Positions 4,710-6,517 of a DNA stretch of 6,517 nt are shown here, piece after piece. Under the pieces are notes generated by a model, which was given only the letters and a program-made list of their open reading frames with translations, was not told the DNA's origin and searched no databases. Every line of letters starts with the position of its first letter. The stretch's first letter is position 1. Location: the NCBI GenBank assembly GCA_028718465.1, contig JAQULX010000165.1, positions 1 through 6,517 of the forward strand, written 5' to 3'. The translations under genes were made by a program, and so were the position numbers. The DNA comes from Dehalococcoidales bacterium. GTDB lineage: Bacteria; Chloroflexota; Dehalococcoidia; Dehalococcoidales; UBA3254.

Positions 4710-5642
4710 TCATTTAAGCCATTCCAGAATGGCGCGAATACTGCCGGTGGCCAGGGCAATGCTCGTATCCGCCGCGCCGTAATACAAGTGAATCGTGTCT
4801 CCATCGGCGGCGATGGTGTGGCCGCATGGAAAAACGACGTTGTCAACATCCCCGCGCCGCTCGTAAGGTTGTTCCGGGCCAAATATCCATTCATCACTGC
4901 GTTTGAGGCAAATCTCTGGAGTATGCAAATCAAACAAAGCCAGGCCAAGCCGGTAAATGGAGCCAGCAGCGTTTGCGCGCACGCCGTGGTAAATCACCAG
5001 CCATCCTTTAGTAGTTTCAATAGGCGGAGAGTTCAGCCCGATTTTATTAGCGTCCCACCATCCTCCACGTCGGGCTTCCAGCATTATCTTGTGACTACCC
5101 CAGTGCCGTAAGTCGGGCGAGTAGGACAGCCACATATGCGCGCCCGACCCACTGACCGGACGATGGATCAACACCCAATAGTTACCAATTCTGTATGGAA
5201 ACAGGGCCGCGTCCTTATCCTCCGGCGCCATAATCATGCCGTAGCGTTCGAAGGTATGGAAATCTTCTGTGAGCGCAAGCGCCACCCCGGGGCCGCTACT
5301 TGAGAAGGCGGTGTACACGACAGCATACTTTTTTATCTCAGGGACAAAAGTGATGCGCGGGTCTTCAATACCCCACAACTCTTCAGGGAAGTGCTCTGGA
5401 TCAGGCATAAGAGTAGGGTGACTATCTATCTCCCAGCCGTCTATACCATTAGCGGAACGTGCAGCGCACAAGTGCGAAAGCCCGCTCCGATCTTCGACGC
5501 GGCACAGCAGCAGGGTGGTTCCGTCGTGCAGCAACGTCGCACCGGGGTTGAACACGCTATTGGCCGGATAAGGCCAATCGGCCGCAGTCAATATGGGATT
5601 TTGGTCATGACGTTTAAAGAGCTCAAGGTGCTGATTATTCAT
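4710..5642 (-). CDS. GH130-family beta-mannoside phosphorylase/hydrolase-like protein
   Basis: This 310-residue protein is a single five-bladed beta-propeller-type domain without a signal peptide, so it is probably cytoplasmic. GH130 signatures in order are: NPILTAADWPYPANSVFNPGA (16-36), LLLCRVEDRSGLSHL (44-58), WGIEDPRIT (90-98) with Asp94 in the position of the catalytic acid, AALFPYRIGNYWVLIHRP (145-162), KIGLNSPPIETTKGWLVIYHG (200-220), and the blade motifs FDNV-like DVDNVVFPCG (265-274) and HLYYGAADT. Arg161 and His219 lie where phosphorylases bind inorganic phosphate, which favours phosphorolysis of beta-mannosides over hydrolysis. The length fits GH130_2-like members better than the longer GH130_1 enzymes. 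The substrate cannot be read from the sequence. The ATG at 5642 has SD GGAGG 10-11 nt upstream and overlaps the upstream gene's TGA (ATGA), so the two are co-translated. Confidence 0.9.
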   Translation of the reverse strand: MNNQHLELFKRHDQNPILTAADWPYPANSVFNPGATLLHDGTTLLLCRVEDRSGLSHLCAARSANGIDGWEIDSHPTLMPDPEHFPEELWGIEDPRITFVPEIKKYAVVYTAFSSSGPGVALALTEDFHTFERYGMIMAPEDKDAALFPYRIGNYWVLIHRPVSGSGAHMWLSYSPDLRHWGSHKIMLEARRGGWWDANKIGLNSPPIETTKGWLVIYHGVRANAAGSIYRLGLALFDLHTPEICLKRSDEWIFGPEQPYERRGDVDNVVFPCGHTIAADGDTIHLYYGAADTSIALATGSIRAILEWLK

Positions 5643-6517
5643 TGGTTTTGGTCCTCCAGAGTAACAAGAATATTCTCCTCCAGCCGCAGTTCCAGCAGCG
5701 CCTGGAGGAAGGCCAGTGTCGATTCAGCGCCCTGATTTTCATTCACACGATCGGGATGCAGACCGTCTCGACAACCTCCAGTCGTCGGATCATATACTGG
5801 TAAATTCAGGCTATTGCGCCCAAGAAACCATTCAAAAGTGCGGCGGGCCTCCTTACGCCAGCGGTTATCGAGGGTGATCCGGTAGGCTTCGAGACAGGCT
5901 GAGACCATCGTCTGTGCTTCCACCGGCTGTTGATCGAATACGGCCCTCTTACCACCCTGCGGATAAAAACCATTGGAGCCGATAGGAATAAAAAGCCCGG
6001 TGTCTGAATGCTGCAAATCGGCCAACCAACTTAGCGATTCTAATCCGGCTTCGGTCATGGTAGCATTGGGTATGGCATGGCCACAGAGGAGCAAGGCATG
6101 GGGTAACGCGGCGTTACAATAGGTCAGCCGGTCTTCATACCACCGCCACTCATCTGAATGGTAGCTTTGATACAAATTCAGCAGCCTCCCGGACAATTCC
6201 TCACGGACATGGTTTGCTCTGCTATCACCGGAAAACCGCTTCAGGTATTCCTGGATACCCATGATCGCGAAAGCCCAGGCGCGAGGACTGGTTGTTTGAA
6301 GAATAGCAGGCAAGGCCTGCTCGAACACCCATCCTGCCATACTGTGCAAGGCTGCTGTGTTCGAACGGCCCAACACGGTGCCTAACGCCCACAATGTGCG
6401 ACCGTGGCTATCGTCGGAGCCGCATTCTTCCAGCCAGTGGCGCTGGTAATCCATAAAGTTACAGAAGCGTCCGTTTTCAGTATTGAAGGCATACCAGATA
6501 AAGGCGAGATAACGGGA
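5639..6517 (-). CDS. (alpha/alpha)6 six-hairpin glycosidase-like protein, C-terminal part (runs off the right edge)
   Basis: The last 292 codons are present and the frame is open to the window edge, so the true start lies outside. An internal ATG at 6454 is not the start: coding continues upstream with AFNTENGRFCNF, matching the family. The helical region carries GSDDSHGRTLWALG (33-46), a W-rich stretch SDEWRWYEDRLTYCNAALPHALL (about 121-143), TGLFIPIGSNGFYPQGG, QPVEAQTMVSACLEAYR and VNENQGAESTLAFLQALLEL near the end (about 258-277). These are typical of the six-hairpin domain found in proteins next to GH130 enzymes, often fused behind a GT4-type glycosyltransferase domain and often annotated as glycosyltransferases. 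Whether a glycosyltransferase half exists here is not visible. It overlaps the GH130 gene by 4 bp. A joint role in mannose-containing glycan or compatible-solute turnover is inference; the exact reaction is unknown. Confidence 0.75.
   Translation of the reverse strand, partial: SRYLAFIWYAFNTENGRFCNFMDYQRHWLEECGSDDSHGRTLWALGTVLGRSNTAALHSMAGWVFEQALPAILQTTSPRAWAFAIMGIQEYLKRFSGDSRANHVREELSGRLLNLYQSYHSDEWRWYEDRLTYCNAALPHALLLCGHAIPNATMTEAGLESLSWLADLQHSDTGLFIPIGSNGFYPQGGKRAVFDQQPVEAQTMVSACLEAYRITLDNRWRKEARRTFEWFLGRNSLNLPVYDPTTGGCRDGLHPDRVNENQGAESTLAFLQALLELRLEENILVTLEDQNQ

Noticed and set aside
4707..5111. Plus-strand open frame of 134 codons
   Set aside because: It is the antisense shadow of the GH130 gene; the encoded sequence is not protein-like in any family I know.
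1..6517. CRISPR array, tRNA or rRNA genes, toxin-antitoxin or known defence genes
   Set aside because: No regularly spaced direct repeats, no tRNA/rRNA-like segments, and no coding frames with such signatures were seen.

Overview
The window looks like a chromosomal segment of an uncultivated, mid-GC bacterium. Gene style suggests a Chloroflexota (Dehalococcoidia/Anaerolineae-like) lineage: a stand-alone RAM protein beside a PfpI-like protein, a soluble PAS-PAS histidine kinase, and a GH130 plus six-hairpin protein pair. This assignment is inference from family resemblance, not from a marker gene.

Left block (1-1826, all minus strand, read right to left): a compact operon. It starts with a small Cys-rich, zinc-ribbon-like protein whose frame is cut by an in-frame TAG. 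A stand-alone Lrp/AsnC ligand-binding (RAM) domain and a DJ-1/PfpI-superfamily protein follow, with an 8-bp overlap between them. Next come a 21-codon mini-ORF with a perfect Shine-Dalgarno, a short NfeD-like membrane protein, and a slipin/stomatin (SPFH) protein cut off by the window edge. NfeD and SPFH overlap at TAATG and are almost certainly translationally coupled, a pair typical of membrane quality-control modules.

Middle block (1981-4400): a divergently transcribed two-component system. An OmpR-type response regulator (minus) and a cytoplasmic PAS-PAS-HisKA-HATPase kinase (plus) are separated by about 200 bp. That spacer holds two near-consensus sigma-70-type promoters arranged as mirror images, with the -35 boxes at the outer edges of an imperfect inverted repeat. 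This suggests joint control of both genes.

Spacer 4401-4709: no intact gene. It contains the degenerate 3' end of an IS3-family transposase (minus) and a possible terminal inverted repeat.

Right block (4710-6517, minus): a GH130-family mannoside phosphorylase/hydrolase-like protein, coupled by an ATGA overlap to an upstream (alpha/alpha)6 six-hairpin glycosidase-like protein that runs off the right edge. This is a small carbohydrate-processing operon, probably for mannose-containing glycans. It has no evident functional link to the left block.
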